This document shows, piece after piece, positions 11,488 to 21,040 of a stretch of DNA of 47,753 bases; position 1 is the stretch's first letter, and each line of letters opens with the position of its first letter. The stretch covers positions 1 through 47,753 of the forward strand of contig JAUCBJ010008908.1 of the NCBI GenBank assembly GCA_032718475.1. The letters run 5' to 3'. The position numbers and the translations under genes are program-made. The notes beneath the pieces were generated by a model. It was not told the DNA's origin. It made no database searches and was given only the letters and a program-made list of their open reading frames with translations. The DNA is from Nemertoderma westbladi. Lineage: Eukaryota > Xenacoelomorpha > Nemertodermatida > Nemertodermatidae.

Positions 11488-12550
11488 CCCTGACCCGGTA
11501 TGGTAAAAAATTATCCTTCACCGGTAACGTGGGGTATTTTTATACCCCAAATTGATAAGACATTTTAAGTAACATTAAACAGAAAAACACTTGCAATCCC
11601 CCTCCCAGAATTTGCCAAATGGTGAAAAAATAAGTTGTGAATTTGTTTATTCAATTTGGTTGAAGTCTACCCAACGCTCAATGCCACAAAAGTTATCCCA
11701 GTTCAATCGCGATCATCGTTAACGTCGCGATGGGGCGTTTTGCAACAAGATACTATCATAGTGAAGCATTAGCTGTGTGAGAGTGTTTCTCATTTTAGGT
11801 TTTTTAGTGGTGTTATGGGTCAAGTATACCATTGCAGTTCCAAGAAGCATAAAATGAGTCAAATACCACCACTGAAAGTCATCAACAAGGTGAAATATAC
11901 TGATATATACAGATAGGCCCTATATCACCTCGCAATAGCAGAAGATCGTAATATGAAATTTATACCATGACTGCAAAAGTACTGATGATTTGGTCATTAA
12001 ATGTGATTATTGTCCAACTAAATTATACATTATTGCAGTTACAATGAACTCATAATGAGACCCAAAAGGTCAGAACACCACTAAGAAAGCCTACAATAAG
12101 AATTATTCACATATACTAAGTCTTGGCTTGTGAAATACAGGCCATACACAATACCAGAATACAGTCAGACAGTAGCTTCCTAATACTGATAATTTGGTCT
12201 TAAAAGTCAAAGTTAAAACATGCCTCTAGCTGTCTAGCAGTCTAGTACAACTAAATCGTCCATTGTGGTTCCAATGACACCAAAATGAGTCACAAAGTAC
12301 CACTAAACCAGCACCATAACGTTATGGGGTATTTTTATACCCCATCTTACCTAACTAAGTTGTTTTCAAATTAAAGGCCCATAACATTTTTCATAAACAA
12401 AATTTTATGGGTTTGACCCACACAATCGTTAGATTACAAGTTTTTTGGAAGATACTATGAAGCTGGACATACATAATATGAGAGATTGTCGAAAAATATC
12501 AAAATTAACCCCCTTGGGGTATTATTTTACCCCACGTTACCGGGAAAGGG
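11488..12550. mobile_element. piggyBac-type non-autonomous element flanked by TTAA
   Basis: TTAA occurs immediately outside both ends (11484-11487 and 12551-12554), the hallmark target of piggyBac insertion. The element starts with CCC and ends with GGG. The termini share inverted CCCGGTAACGTGGGGTA-like sequence, directly at the right end and about 30 bp further in on the left, with flanking GGGGTATTTTTATACCCC palindromes. A further internal copy of that palindrome sits near 12327-12345. There is no transposase ORF, so it would depend on a source elsewhere. Confidence 0.72.
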
Positions 12551-12567
12551 TTAAACAAAGGCAGGAA

Positions 12568-12686
12568 GGAGTAGGTTACAGATGGCGGTTAGGGGAACCA
12601 AAACAATAAACGAAAGTAAACACATGTTGCAAGATTATGCAGGTTACTTAATTGGGTCTTCCAGGTCTTCGTTTTGTACTCACCCA
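12568..12686 (-). repeat. Dispersed repeat D, minus-strand copy
   Basis: The reverse complement matches 6071-6205, sharing GTGAGTACAAAAC, GCATAATCTTG and TTTATTGTTTTGGTTCCC, then CTGTAACCT. It lies just right of the piggyBac-type element. Its last part resembles the 55-bp satellite unit. Confidence 0.7.
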
Positions 12687-12901
12687 ATCAGTAGGCTAGG
12701 CTACAGCTGTACAGTGACCGTCCGAATGTACCGATAAGTGGTTGCGGCTTGCAGGTGTTGAGATGGGCTCTATCTACTGCTGTACTGACTGATGCTGGGC
12801 CTTGGATATACTACAAGTTCCTAAAAGGTGCCACCCTACTCCATAGCGTGGGAAATTCAAATGATTGAAAGACATGTAATTTGTACTGGAAAGGGTGGCA
12901 G

Positions 12902-12974
12902 GCAGACAAGGCAGCAAGGTGTACTAAATTTATTATTACTAAAATTATGTTATTTAGTACACCTTGGTCAGTTG
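12902..12974. mobile_element. 73-bp palindromic insertion inside the left TIR
   Basis: The left arm of the long-TIR element contains 73 bp absent from the right arm. The extra DNA is flanked by a 7-bp direct repeat GTGGCAG (12895-12901 and 12975-12981) that is single in the right arm. It holds a 15-bp inverted pair, CAAGGTGTACTAAAT and its complement. This fits a very small MITE-like insertion. Confidence 0.6.
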
Positions 12975-13104
12975 GTGGCAGATCAGATCTGCCACCTATA
13001 TTTTGGCGGTAAATTCAAATCTGTTTTAACATTGAATATAAGAATAGAGTATTACTAATGTCAGAATGTAATTCATTGAATCAGAACAAATTATTTTTTA
13101 TCGG

Positions 13105-13262
13105 TTTAGATAGATAGATAGATAGATTTATTTATACATTATGTAAAAACAATAACAAATACACCAAACAATGTACCGGTATAAAGGTATTGTCCAACAT
13201 AACATATAGGATTAGATTACCCCTAAAGCTTTGCAGCTTATTTCCAAGGGGGTCCCAAGGTT
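13105..13262 (-). mobile_element. LINE 3' end (CR1/L2-type hairpin) with (ATCT)n tail
   Basis: On the minus strand the segment reads GGGACCCCCTTGGAAATAAG, a short hairpin around GCTGCAAAGC, then TTTAGGGGTAATC, and ends in an (ATCT)n microsatellite at 13107-13126. A stem after a GGACCC..GGAAA block followed by a short simple-repeat tail is known from CR1/L2-like 3' ends. No coding part remains. Confidence 0.55.
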
Positions 13263-13290
13263 TAACTCACTCATCCGTTATTGTTGTTGT

Positions 13291-13772
13291 TTTATCTATT
13301 CTGGGACTTCCAGCAGCACGTGAATAAATAAACCAGCACGTTAACTAGTCTGGGGCTTCGAGCAGCACGTGAATAACTAAGCTGATTGGTTAACTAGTCC
13401 GGGACTTCGAGCACCACGTGAACAACTAAGATGACTGGTTAACTAGTCTGGGGCTTCGAGCAGCACGTGAACAACTAAGCTGACTGGTTAACTAGTCCGG
13501 GACTTCGAGCAGCACGTGAACAACTAAGCTGACTGGTTAACTAGTCCGGGACTTCGAGCAGCACGTGAACAACTAAGCTGACTGGTTAACTAGTCTGGGG
13601 GTTCGAGCACCACGTGACAGCGTGAACCTGAACAACCAAGTTGACTGGTTAACTAGTCCGGGACTTCGAGCAGCACGTGAATAACTAAGCTGACTGGTTA
13701 ACTAGTCTGGGGGTTCGAGCAGCACGTGAACAACTAAGCTGACTGGTTAACTAAACTTGGGCTTCGAGCAGC
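13291..13772. repeat. 49-bp minisatellite, about 10 units
   Basis: The tandem unit of about 49 bp contains GGTTAACTAGTCC, GGGACTTCGAGCAG and CACGTGAACAACTAAGCTGA. Each unit carries GTTAAC, ACTAGT and usually CACGTG palindromes. One unit has an extra insertion near 13615. The array lies inside the long-TIR element next to the LINE 3' end. Confidence 0.93.
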
Positions 13773-14830
13773 ACGAGACCATTTGAATTTGAATTGATAT
13801 ATTTTTGGCGGTTAATGCTAATTACAGAATTATAATATATTAATTACCATTACAAACTGTACACAGTGTGCTGCAGTATGTACGTGGGTACGTACTAAAA
13901 CAGTAAAAGGTCAAGGAGCTAGAGCAGTAGACTTCATACTGTAAACTTCTTACTGTAGTGTAGTAGCTACTGCTACTGCATGTGCAGTAGGCCTACAGAC
14001 ATATTATCTTATTTAGGTCTACTAAGAAATATTGCGTAGTGTAATTCATAAGAAATATATACGGCTGTACAGCAGAGAATTGATAGTAAAATAAATCGCA
14101 GGTAGGCCTACTATAATCTGATAATAGCAATAGGTGTATAATGCCTCTGCCAGTCTGCCTACTGCTATATTTGTCTATCTGCAGATCTGTCTATGCTGCT
14201 ATGACATATAATATGATAAAATATTATTATGAATGAACGTTCTTATTCTTAGTAACTCATGACAAAATACAATGCGCTACTAACTCAGAAACTGTAATCC
14301 TAAATGCGGAACTTAAACCGAAACAGGGAATAGTTAGATAGTACAATGTGGACATTGTAGTGACACATTTGGCAGTCAGTGCGATATAATTTCTCATGTA
14401 CAAGCAAATCACGGTGCCCCTATTGCATGTTCAGTACAAGCGGTAATTCGGTTATTCAACTGTTCAACAATTAACAAACGGCTACTCAACGTCCATTTTT
14501 AGTTATTAGCGTGACGGTAATACAAATTACGCAAAGTTAACCTTTACTACATTCACAATTTTCTATTCATTCACGAAATATAACGAAAATTGAACGTTCA
14601 TTTAATCCATGGTACGTTCAGTTCAGCAGTTAATTATATTTGCTACCTGCAGACCTGGGTTACTCTATTCATATATTCAATGTTAAAACAGATTTGAATT
14701 TACCGCCAAAATATAGGTGGCAGATCTGATCTGCCACCCTTTCCAGTACAAATTGCATGTCTTTCAATCATTTAAATTTCCCGCGCTATGGAGCAGGGTG
14801 GCACCTTTTAGGGACTTGTTGATATACTAC

Positions 14831-15055
14831 GGTACAGCGGCAGGCTACTTACCAGCAGTATTACTGTATTAGTACGTTTGAATGACACTAGCCTGCTAGC
14901 CAAACAAGCCTGAAATCAGATTTAATGGTACCGGTACCGGTATAGCAGTATTGTGAAGGGAATGTATTTATTTTAATGCAAGCCGTTCTTAAGAACGCCT
15001 TGTTTTAATGTAATCTATATTACAAGCTACTGTAATAACGCTGCTGCGATAGGGT
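14831..15055. other. Intergenic spacer
   Basis: AT-rich sequence with ACCGGTACCGGTA near 14930. I see no gene or repeat structure beyond these short palindromic words. Confidence 0.4.
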
Positions 15056-15245
15056 TGTGGGGCGAGCCACGAAGTGAGTGAGCCTTAGCGTAGTGGTACC
15101 ATTAATCAACCTGTCGTTCTGTCGTGTTCAATTTTAAACGTTAATAACTCGGCCAATCTTTGATGAAATCTATCCAAACTTGGTACACATGTTGTTTGGC
15201 AAAAGTTTAGAAATTTTCCAAGTAGAATTTCCGTGTGGCCTTCGA
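15056..15245 (+). repeat. Dispersed repeat X, copy 1
   Basis: Begins GGGGCGAGCCACGAAGTGAG and continues through AACGTTAATAACTCGGCC, ATCCAAACTTGGTACACATG and AAGTAGAATTTCC. An inverted copy lies at 19237-19443 and a diverged partial copy at 16962-17050. The starting word GGGCGAGCCAC also forms part of the 44-bp minisatellite at 36.8-38.1 kb. Confidence 0.8.
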
Positions 15246-15763
15246 GAAGCTAAGATAATAGCAGTTAATTAGTTAATTAAGTTGATTGCGGTGAAAACGC
15301 CATTTTCAACCTGCCTTTTAAAGGAAATTAATTGTTTTACAGTATAAGATTTAAATAATTATACTTAAAAATTATACAGATATAATCCCCATACGCCATT
15401 CTATTATAGTTTTTAATTAGTTTAAGTGATTTGCTTTAATAAATGTGTCTTTAATTGATCTAAACGTAATTAAACCGCACAATTATTGAGTACAAATTTA
15501 ATCCTTCCCATTATTGGTCAAGTCTCTGCTGGTGTGGAGCTAGCTGCTGGGAGTTGTGGCTGTAGACTAACCTGAGAGGAATTGTAATAGAGGCAACCAG
15601 TATTGCTATTCCAGCCCAATCACTGAATTGTGTTTATTATAGGCTGGACGGGCCGCATAACCGTTCGACTATTACTACTATTGCTATCTCAGTTAAATGA
15701 CAGATATAATAACATAAATACAATCCATGGCATGGCTGTTGTAGGCTTCTGAAATAGTTTATT
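15246..15763. other. AT-rich spacer between repeats X and Y
   Basis: No open frame or recognisable family; the frame at 15637-15846 only reads through repeat Y. A short GGTGTGGAGCTAGCTGCTGG stretch near 15530 is locally GC-rich. Nothing else was seen. Confidence 0.4.
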
Positions 15764-16180
15764 CCACAATGTACACGTTCGTGGGGCCTTCGCGCAGCAC
15801 GAGGCCCAGTTATGAGATACAAATTAAAATTGTGCGACTGTATCACAAAATCAGGTTATGAGAGATTAACCAACACCACCAATTAATCAAAGAAAGGGGG
15901 ACAGTACGTGTTCACCCCTTTTAATCTGCACCCCCCCCCCCCCCCCCTCCCTTCCCACCCACCAATACATAACCGCGACATCTACCACCCACGGAAGGGT
16001 AGCACGAACTTATTTCCAAACGCACGTTCAATATGCAAAGCCAGGTGGTTTATAGGAATATAATCAATGCAGTACTCGTCTTCATTATAAGCCTCTTTGC
16101 GTTCGACCTGTTTTGTATTAAAATATATTTATTAAACGCAGGCTGACGCTCTTTATAATAATAATACCTAGGGATGCCAG
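15764..16180 (+). repeat. Dispersed repeat Y, copy 1
   Basis: A 417-bp block with CACGTTCGTGGGG, GCGCAGCACGAGGCC, a C run near 15930-15947, CATCTACCACCCACGGAAGG and GCCAGGTGGTTTATA. It recurs inverted at 19861-20266 with good similarity, including the homopolymer run and both ends. It forms the downstream end of the zinc-ribbon ORF at 16050-16508. Confidence 0.85.
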
Positions 16181-16508
16181 CTTCCAGACTTTCAATCTTT
16201 ACTGCCGCGCAAACCCCGCAGAGGAAGTTTTGGTTTGAGAGATCAAGCCCATCGGCAATTGGTGTTTCAATTTCGGTCCAGGAACTCTGACAATGGGAGC
16301 ATTCAATCTTAGCTGTGGTCCATTCCCGTGGTTTCGGCTTCCTTTTCTTCGTCCCAATGACAGATTCTTCTGAAGACGTTCGATTCGCTTTCAGTTTATT
16401 GTTGGCGTTTGTGTTTTGAAGTTGTATTCGAGTGGACAGTCGCGCCGGTTTCGAGGTAACCATACCGACCTGTGATAAGCGTTGGTTTTGTTGAGTGTCG
16501 GTATTCAT
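16050..16508 (-). pseudogene. Zinc-ribbon ORF fragment, probably from a transposable element
   Basis: The 152-residue frame starts at an ATG. It has a basic, polar N-terminus, a KKRKPKPRE basic stretch near residue 54, then IECSHCQSSW and FLCGVCAAVKIESLE near residues 69-110, giving a C-x2-C...C-x2-C zinc-binding pattern. The last 40 or so residues are encoded by dispersed repeat Y, so that end was not part of the original protein. PHD or ribbon fingers of this kind occur in LINE ORF1 proteins; I infer a truncated ORF1-like relic. A small host protein is the alternative. No specific family is recognised. Confidence 0.4.
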
Positions 16509-16961
16509 CTTCTCTCACCTCTTCAATGTCAGATGTTGCAAATACTGATAACACGAATAACGGTATATATTTCAATACTTGTCAATAGTAATATATATAA
16601 TTTAGATAACTATTTTATATCTGTACTGTTGAGCAAACTCTACATAAATTTCAACCTGTGTATCGCCGGTAGGGCTGTTGCTGTGCAAGTGCTAGTTGCC
16701 ACCGGTCAGCCGGTACCGGTAGTAGGGTGGTACCATGGCCTACTACACACAGGCCATGACAAGGACTTTGCTGTGAAATTAGCGTAGGCTGACTGGTGAC
16801 TGATGAATTATCAAATATTATATTTTCCATGAATGCAGGGTCCATATTTAAAAGAAGATGACTAGATTTTCGTAAAGAATTTAATTGAAACAGTATTTAA
16901 TAATAAATAAATTAATTATCGCTCGAGTTCCTGCAGCTTTTATTCGTGGCAGGAATGTTTG

Positions 16962-17050
16962 AACGCTAATAAGTCGGTCAATCATGGATGAAATGGAACC
17001 AAACTTGGTACACTTGTAGTCTTAAAAAAATTTAGAAATTCTACACACAG
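16962..17050 (+). repeat. Dispersed repeat X, diverged copy
   Basis: Shares GAACGCTAATAAGTCGGTCA, GATGAAATGGAACCAAACTT and GGTACAC with repeat X at 15137-15245, with many substitutions. It is followed by two CTGCCGCTAG words (near 17080 and 17217) that look like a small local duplication. Confidence 0.6.
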
Positions 17051-17429
17051 ACAGACTTCTACAGTTCCCCGGTCTGCCGCTAGGGGGCGAATTAACAGAA
17101 ACGTAAAAATAGCTGTAATTATAGAACCAACGATCAGATTCATCTGAAATTTAGTAGTAGTTACCTAAGAGCATTGCTTAATTAGAAATTCTACAGAGAC
17201 TTTTACAGTTCCTGTCTGCCGCTAGTGGGGAATTGTTAGAGCTCCAGTTCAACGTGCTTAGCACGGTTTAATAAACAATCAATTAATTATTTTATTCAAT
17301 ACAGTAATTATAACAGTAAAATGCAATGTATTCTATTTTTTAGTGAAATCAAGAGATAGGAGGGGGGTGGGACTGGACGCAAATCCCATCTTGGCGAATT
17401 AATATCCCGCCTCAATATTAATTTCTAAA

Positions 17430-17515
17430 TTTTGGGAAAGGAGCAGGTTACAGTGGCACGTTATTTTAACCAAAACAATAAAGTAAACACAATAGAACAG
17501 GTTACAGTTTCATTT
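17430..17515 (-). repeat. Dispersed 55-bp satellite unit (about 1.5 copies)
   Basis: On the minus strand the segment contains CTGTAACCTGTTCTATTG, then TTGTTTTGGTTAAAATAACG and TGCCACTGTAACCTG. These are the diagnostic words of the 55-bp satellite at 40.1-43.5 kb, in the same order. The spacer differs (TGTTTACTTTA instead of ACATAAATTATC). Confidence 0.8.
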
Positions 17516-17556
17516 TTCAGAGTAATCAGCTGTTGTTATTTGCGTCCAATTTCCCC

Positions 17557-17610
17557 TGGAGAGGGATGAATTTTTATTGCGTCCAGTTCCCCCCCCCCCC
17601 CCCCCCCCCC
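17557..17610 (+). repeat. C-tract dispersed repeat, copy 1
   Basis: TGGAGAGGGATGAATTTTTA followed by TTGCGTCCAGTT and a C run of about 20. The same arrangement recurs at 46684-46725 with a shorter C run. Confidence 0.8.
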
Positions 17611-17739
17611 TATCTTGAAATCAAATACCAAAAATATATTTATTATATGAACAATCTATTTGGAAATTGTAAGTTCGGCCTATCTCTTTACCATAAGCTC
17701 AGTATCTTTATCTGGTGTGTTTTTATTATTTTACCAATT

Positions 17740-18372
17740 ATTTAATATGTTTGATAGAATTGAACAACACCGCCCAACACAACCAACTCTCTATCCGCCT
17801 CGAGCATCGAGAATACGAGAAACTCGATCGAAATACCTGCTTATCCCAGTAGTATCCGTCCGTAGTCAAGTCACCGGACCGCTGCGGTTTACTCCCGTAG
17901 AACAGTAGAATTCCCGCAGCTTCCGACCCAATTCGACAACGAATTCGCTTCACACTTTCGCGTCACAGAGAACGTAATCCAGTGCGATAACGTCTGCCCA
18001 ACGTTCAACCATTTCCCCCAGGCGATCCCAGGATCCGGGCCGCCGCTAAACCCAGATCGCAATCCTCGTCGATTCGTCCAGTCGTCGACGTAAGTCAGTA
18101 AGTGGGACTCTTCCCACCGCACTCCAAGGTGGGTGACCGGAGTGAGGCATGATGAACTTGGCAGTGGCCCGCATTACGATCTGACCGACCGCCGTATTCC
18201 CAGTGTCTGAGTGTAGTAAATACCCAAATAGAATCGTACTGACAAACAAGCAATTCCGTAGTATTCCCCCGTTAATCACCTCTTGAAGCAACTCGGCTGC
18301 TCGGGTCCAGATACATCGGACTGTCGGGAGCGTTTCAGACAGTAATGGAGCGGCATTTGCGAATATTTCCAA
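17740..18372 (-). pseudogene. Decayed coding sequence of unknown family
   Basis: A locally GC-richer block in which one minus frame reads like protein for about 200 codons but is broken by stops at 18046-18048, near 17947 and near 17872. Readable pieces include TRAAELLQEVINGG, NCLFVSTILFGYLL, RATAKFIMPHSGHPPW and LGEMVERWADVIALDY. There is no ATG at the upper end, where only TTG is available. I do not recognise the family. Spurious openness in a GC-rich stretch remains possible. Confidence 0.3.
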
Positions 18373-18532
18373 TGGTTTTATAGGCCTAATAAATAAGGGG
18401 ATTCAACAGTTCAATGCTAAAACAAATTGATTATTCCTAACCCCACCCCAATACAGCAATATACCTAACAGTATATAGCTTAGGTACCACAGTCTGACTA
18501 GCTTTAAATATTAGAGTATGAAAATTATTATA

Positions 18533-18600
18533 GGACCCTCATGGAAACGAGGTATAAACCTCATGAGGCTATCCTTACACCAGAGCAGAACCTTTTATTT
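18533..18600 (+). mobile_element. LINE 3' end relic (CR1/L2-type hairpin)
   Basis: GGACCCTCATGGAAACGAG, a short stem-loop and CTCATGAGGCTATCC match the layout of the element at 20889 and, more loosely, that at 13209-13260. No reverse transcriptase sequence is attached. Confidence 0.5.
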
Positions 18601-19236
18601 AAGTAAATAAACATTTTATAAGTTGACTATCTACATAAATCAGTATTGGTGCTCCTAAATATCTAGTGTTATTACTTGTACTGTAGGCCTAATATCGTAA
18701 CGTAATCTTTATAAATGTATTATTGTGAATTTTAAAAGGTTTAATTATGTGTAAAAAACAATCAATCAATCAAACCATAATCAGCACAGTCAGCCTACGC
18801 ATGGGTGGTACCTACGGTGCGCACTACAACGGCAATACAGCAATACGGTGTACCGTGCCAATGACTGAATGATTAGCGGTAACTACTGAACTATCTAAAC
18901 TATTATATTATTATTACCGGTACTAGGCTAATTAGGCCTAAACTATAATCACCGCAATTCACCGGGGCCATGTTTAGATTACATGATATGGCATGTCTGC
19001 AGTGTATGGTACCGGCTGACCTGTATTGCAGTATTGACTGATTGCAGAATTGAGTACAGCCTGACAGTACCGGTACAAATGGTACATGCAGATTGGCAGA
19101 CAGCCCCTATGTTTTGCAAAATTTGTCAGAAAACCAGCTGATTTATCCTACAGTAATAATAATTTAACGCATGTTAATTTTGGATAAATAAATATATTAT
19201 AACTACAATAACAGTTACACTGATGCTGCACGAAGG
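18601..19236. other. Intergenic, no gene recognised
   Basis: AT-rich sequence with (AATC)n near 18765 and several AGGCCT and ACCGGT words. No coding sequence or array is visible. Confidence 0.4.
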
Positions 19237-19443
19237 CCCCACGCAAATTCTACTTGGAAAATTTTCAAACTTTTGCCAAACAACATGTGTACCAAGTTTG
19301 GATAGATTTCATCAAGGATTGGCCGAGTTATTAACGTTTAAAATAAAATACTGAAAAAAAACGCGACAGAACGACAGAACGACAGGTTGATTAATGGTAC
19401 CACCACTACGCTAAGGCTCTCTCACTTCGTGGCTCGCCCCATA
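19237..19443 (-). repeat. Dispersed repeat X, copy 2 (inverted)
   Basis: Reverse complement of 15056-15245. It ends CACTTCGTGGCTCGCCCC and has a CGACAGAACGACAGAACGAC stretch. The similarity covers the full repeat. Confidence 0.8.
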
Positions 19444-19725
19444 TGTCTGGTTATTTTTTAATTGAATTTTTGCAAAGTAGTAAAATTAATGTTCTTAAAA
19501 ATAATATTATTATTTTATATGTAACCTAGGAAATTAGCTACATTTTTTCGCTGCAGCTTTAAGAGTGTACATTGATTTAATATTATTTCAATACCCATAT
19601 TACTACATCGGCATAAGATGCGTTGGCGTTGTATCACACATCTCCACATATCACACATCTCCACATAGATGTATCAACAGTTACTCGCACAGTTTCGAAA
19701 CTTCGCATAGTTATAACTGTATAAA

Positions 19726-20266
19726 GATCGTCAGTCTGCGTTGAGGAAAAATATTTTATGACAAAACAGGACAAGCGACGAGCGCAACGAGGCATATAAT
19801 GAAGACGAGTACTGCGTTGACTAAATTATTATATAAACCACCTGGCTTCACATATTGATCGCATCCCTAGTTACTATTATTATAAAGATCGTCCTAGCTT
19901 GCGTTTAAGAAATATATTTAAATACAAAACAGGACGAACGCAAAGAGGCTTATAATGAAAACGAGTACTGCGTTTATTATATTCCTATAAACCACCTGGC
20001 TTTGCATATTTAACGTGCGATTGGAAATAAGTTCGTGCTACCCTTCCGTGGGTGGTAGATGTCGCGGTTATGTATTGGTGGTTGGGAAGGGTGGGGGGGG
20101 GGGGGGGGGAGATTAAAAGGGGTGAACACGTACTGTCCACCTTTCTTTGATTGATTGGTGGTGTGGGTAAATTTCTCAAAACCTGATTTTGTGATACAGT
20201 CGCTGCATTTTAATTTGTATATAATAACTAGGCCTCGTGCTGCGCGAAGTCCCCACGAACGTGTTT
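19726..20266 (-). repeat. Dispersed repeat Y, copy 2 (inverted) with a partial tandem duplicate
   Basis: 19861-20266 is the reverse complement of 15764-16180. Immediately left, 19726-19860 is a diverged second copy of its inner part: AAAGATCGTC, AAACAGGAC, ACGAGTACTGCGTT and AAACCACCTGGCTT occur in both, about 150 bp apart. The left duplicate contains CGAGCGCAACGAGG, a variant of the dispersed CGAGCG words. Confidence 0.8.
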
Positions 20267-20888
20267 ACTTCATATGTCTGTATGCTGGCCCTGAAAAAGG
20301 GCGGTTTGGGTTTGTTAGGTGTGGTCGTACAGTAGTTGGCTCTGAAAAGCAGAAAAGTAACAGTCTCAGTATCGCAGTAACAATTTCTTATATTACTGCA
20401 GTATAATTTTTTTTATTACTGCAGTAATAAATATTTGTTGCTGCGGTAATACTTTATTGTTACTGCAGTTACAAATATATATTATTGCAGTATTTTTTGG
20501 ACGCATTTTTATTGTTTCATAGAGGTTTTATTACTTATATTTTGACCCTTTGGTTAGTCAATATATCCCAAACCATACCCAGCTTGCTTAAGGCAGGACT
20601 GTATGAAATGACTGACAGTACAGGACTTTGAAATCTTTGAGGACACTTTGTCATTTCATGGACCACTTTTAGAAGTTTGAGACACTTTTAGTTCTTTGAG
20701 AAAATCTCAATGAACAGATGCACGTTGAGAGACTGTATATCTTCAATGTACTGTACAGTTATTTTTACTCAATATTGTCTTTTATACTGCAACGCACGAA
20801 CGTGATGCCCGCACGTCTTACTTCTATTTTTATCCTTGGTTCAGTTCACCCTTGTGTTTTTACACGTCCTACTTATCTACTGTATATT
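20267..20888. other. Intergenic, no gene recognised
   Basis: Contains several TACTGCAGTA-like palindromes between 20390 and 20490. The open frames have no family features. It may include the 3' part of the LINE whose end lies at 20889, but no coding match is visible. Confidence 0.4.
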
Positions 20889-20940
20889 GGGGACCCCCAT
20901 GGAAACGAGACTCTGTCTCTTGGGGCTATCCCCGACATTA
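20889..20940 (+). mobile_element. LINE 3' end relic (CR1/L2-type hairpin)
   Basis: GGGGACCCCCATGGAAACGA, a GACTCTGTCTC stem-loop and TTGGGGCTATCCCCGA form a conserved hairpin arrangement shared with 18533. This resembles the 3' end recognised by CR1/L2-like reverse transcriptases. Confidence 0.55.
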
Positions 20941-21007
20941 GATACACCACTATTATTTTATAAAATCACAATACATCATTAGTTTTAACATGGAAACGCC
21001 CTACAAC

Positions 21008-21040
21008 AATTCTGCCGTGATATATGATCACGACAGAATT
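21008..21040. other. 13-bp inverted repeat (hairpin)
   Basis: AATTCTGCCGTGA at 21008-21020 and TCACGACAGAATT at 21028-21040 pair with one mismatch around a 7-nt loop. Function unknown. Confidence 0.55.

Larger units (their letters stand above)
12815..14820. mobile_element. Long-TIR DNA element with 10-bp target duplication (MULE-like)
   Basis: Inverted arms of roughly 165 bp of shared sequence lie at 12815-13052 and 14665-14820. Shared motifs include CCTAAAAGGTGCCACCCT, GATTGAAAGACATG and TATTTTGGCGGTAAATTC. The left arm carries an extra 73-bp insertion. A perfect 10-bp direct repeat GATATACTAC flanks the element (12805-12814 and 14821-14830). Long TIRs with 9-11-bp duplications are known for Mutator-like elements; foldback types are an alternative. 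The interior has no transposase and instead holds a LINE 3' end, a 49-bp minisatellite and AT-rich filler, so the element is composite and non-autonomous. Confidence 0.75.

Noticed and set aside
12805-20266. One giant hairpin from 12.8 to 20.3 kb
   Set aside because: The inverted pairs are separate families with different boundaries and their order does not fit a single foldback.
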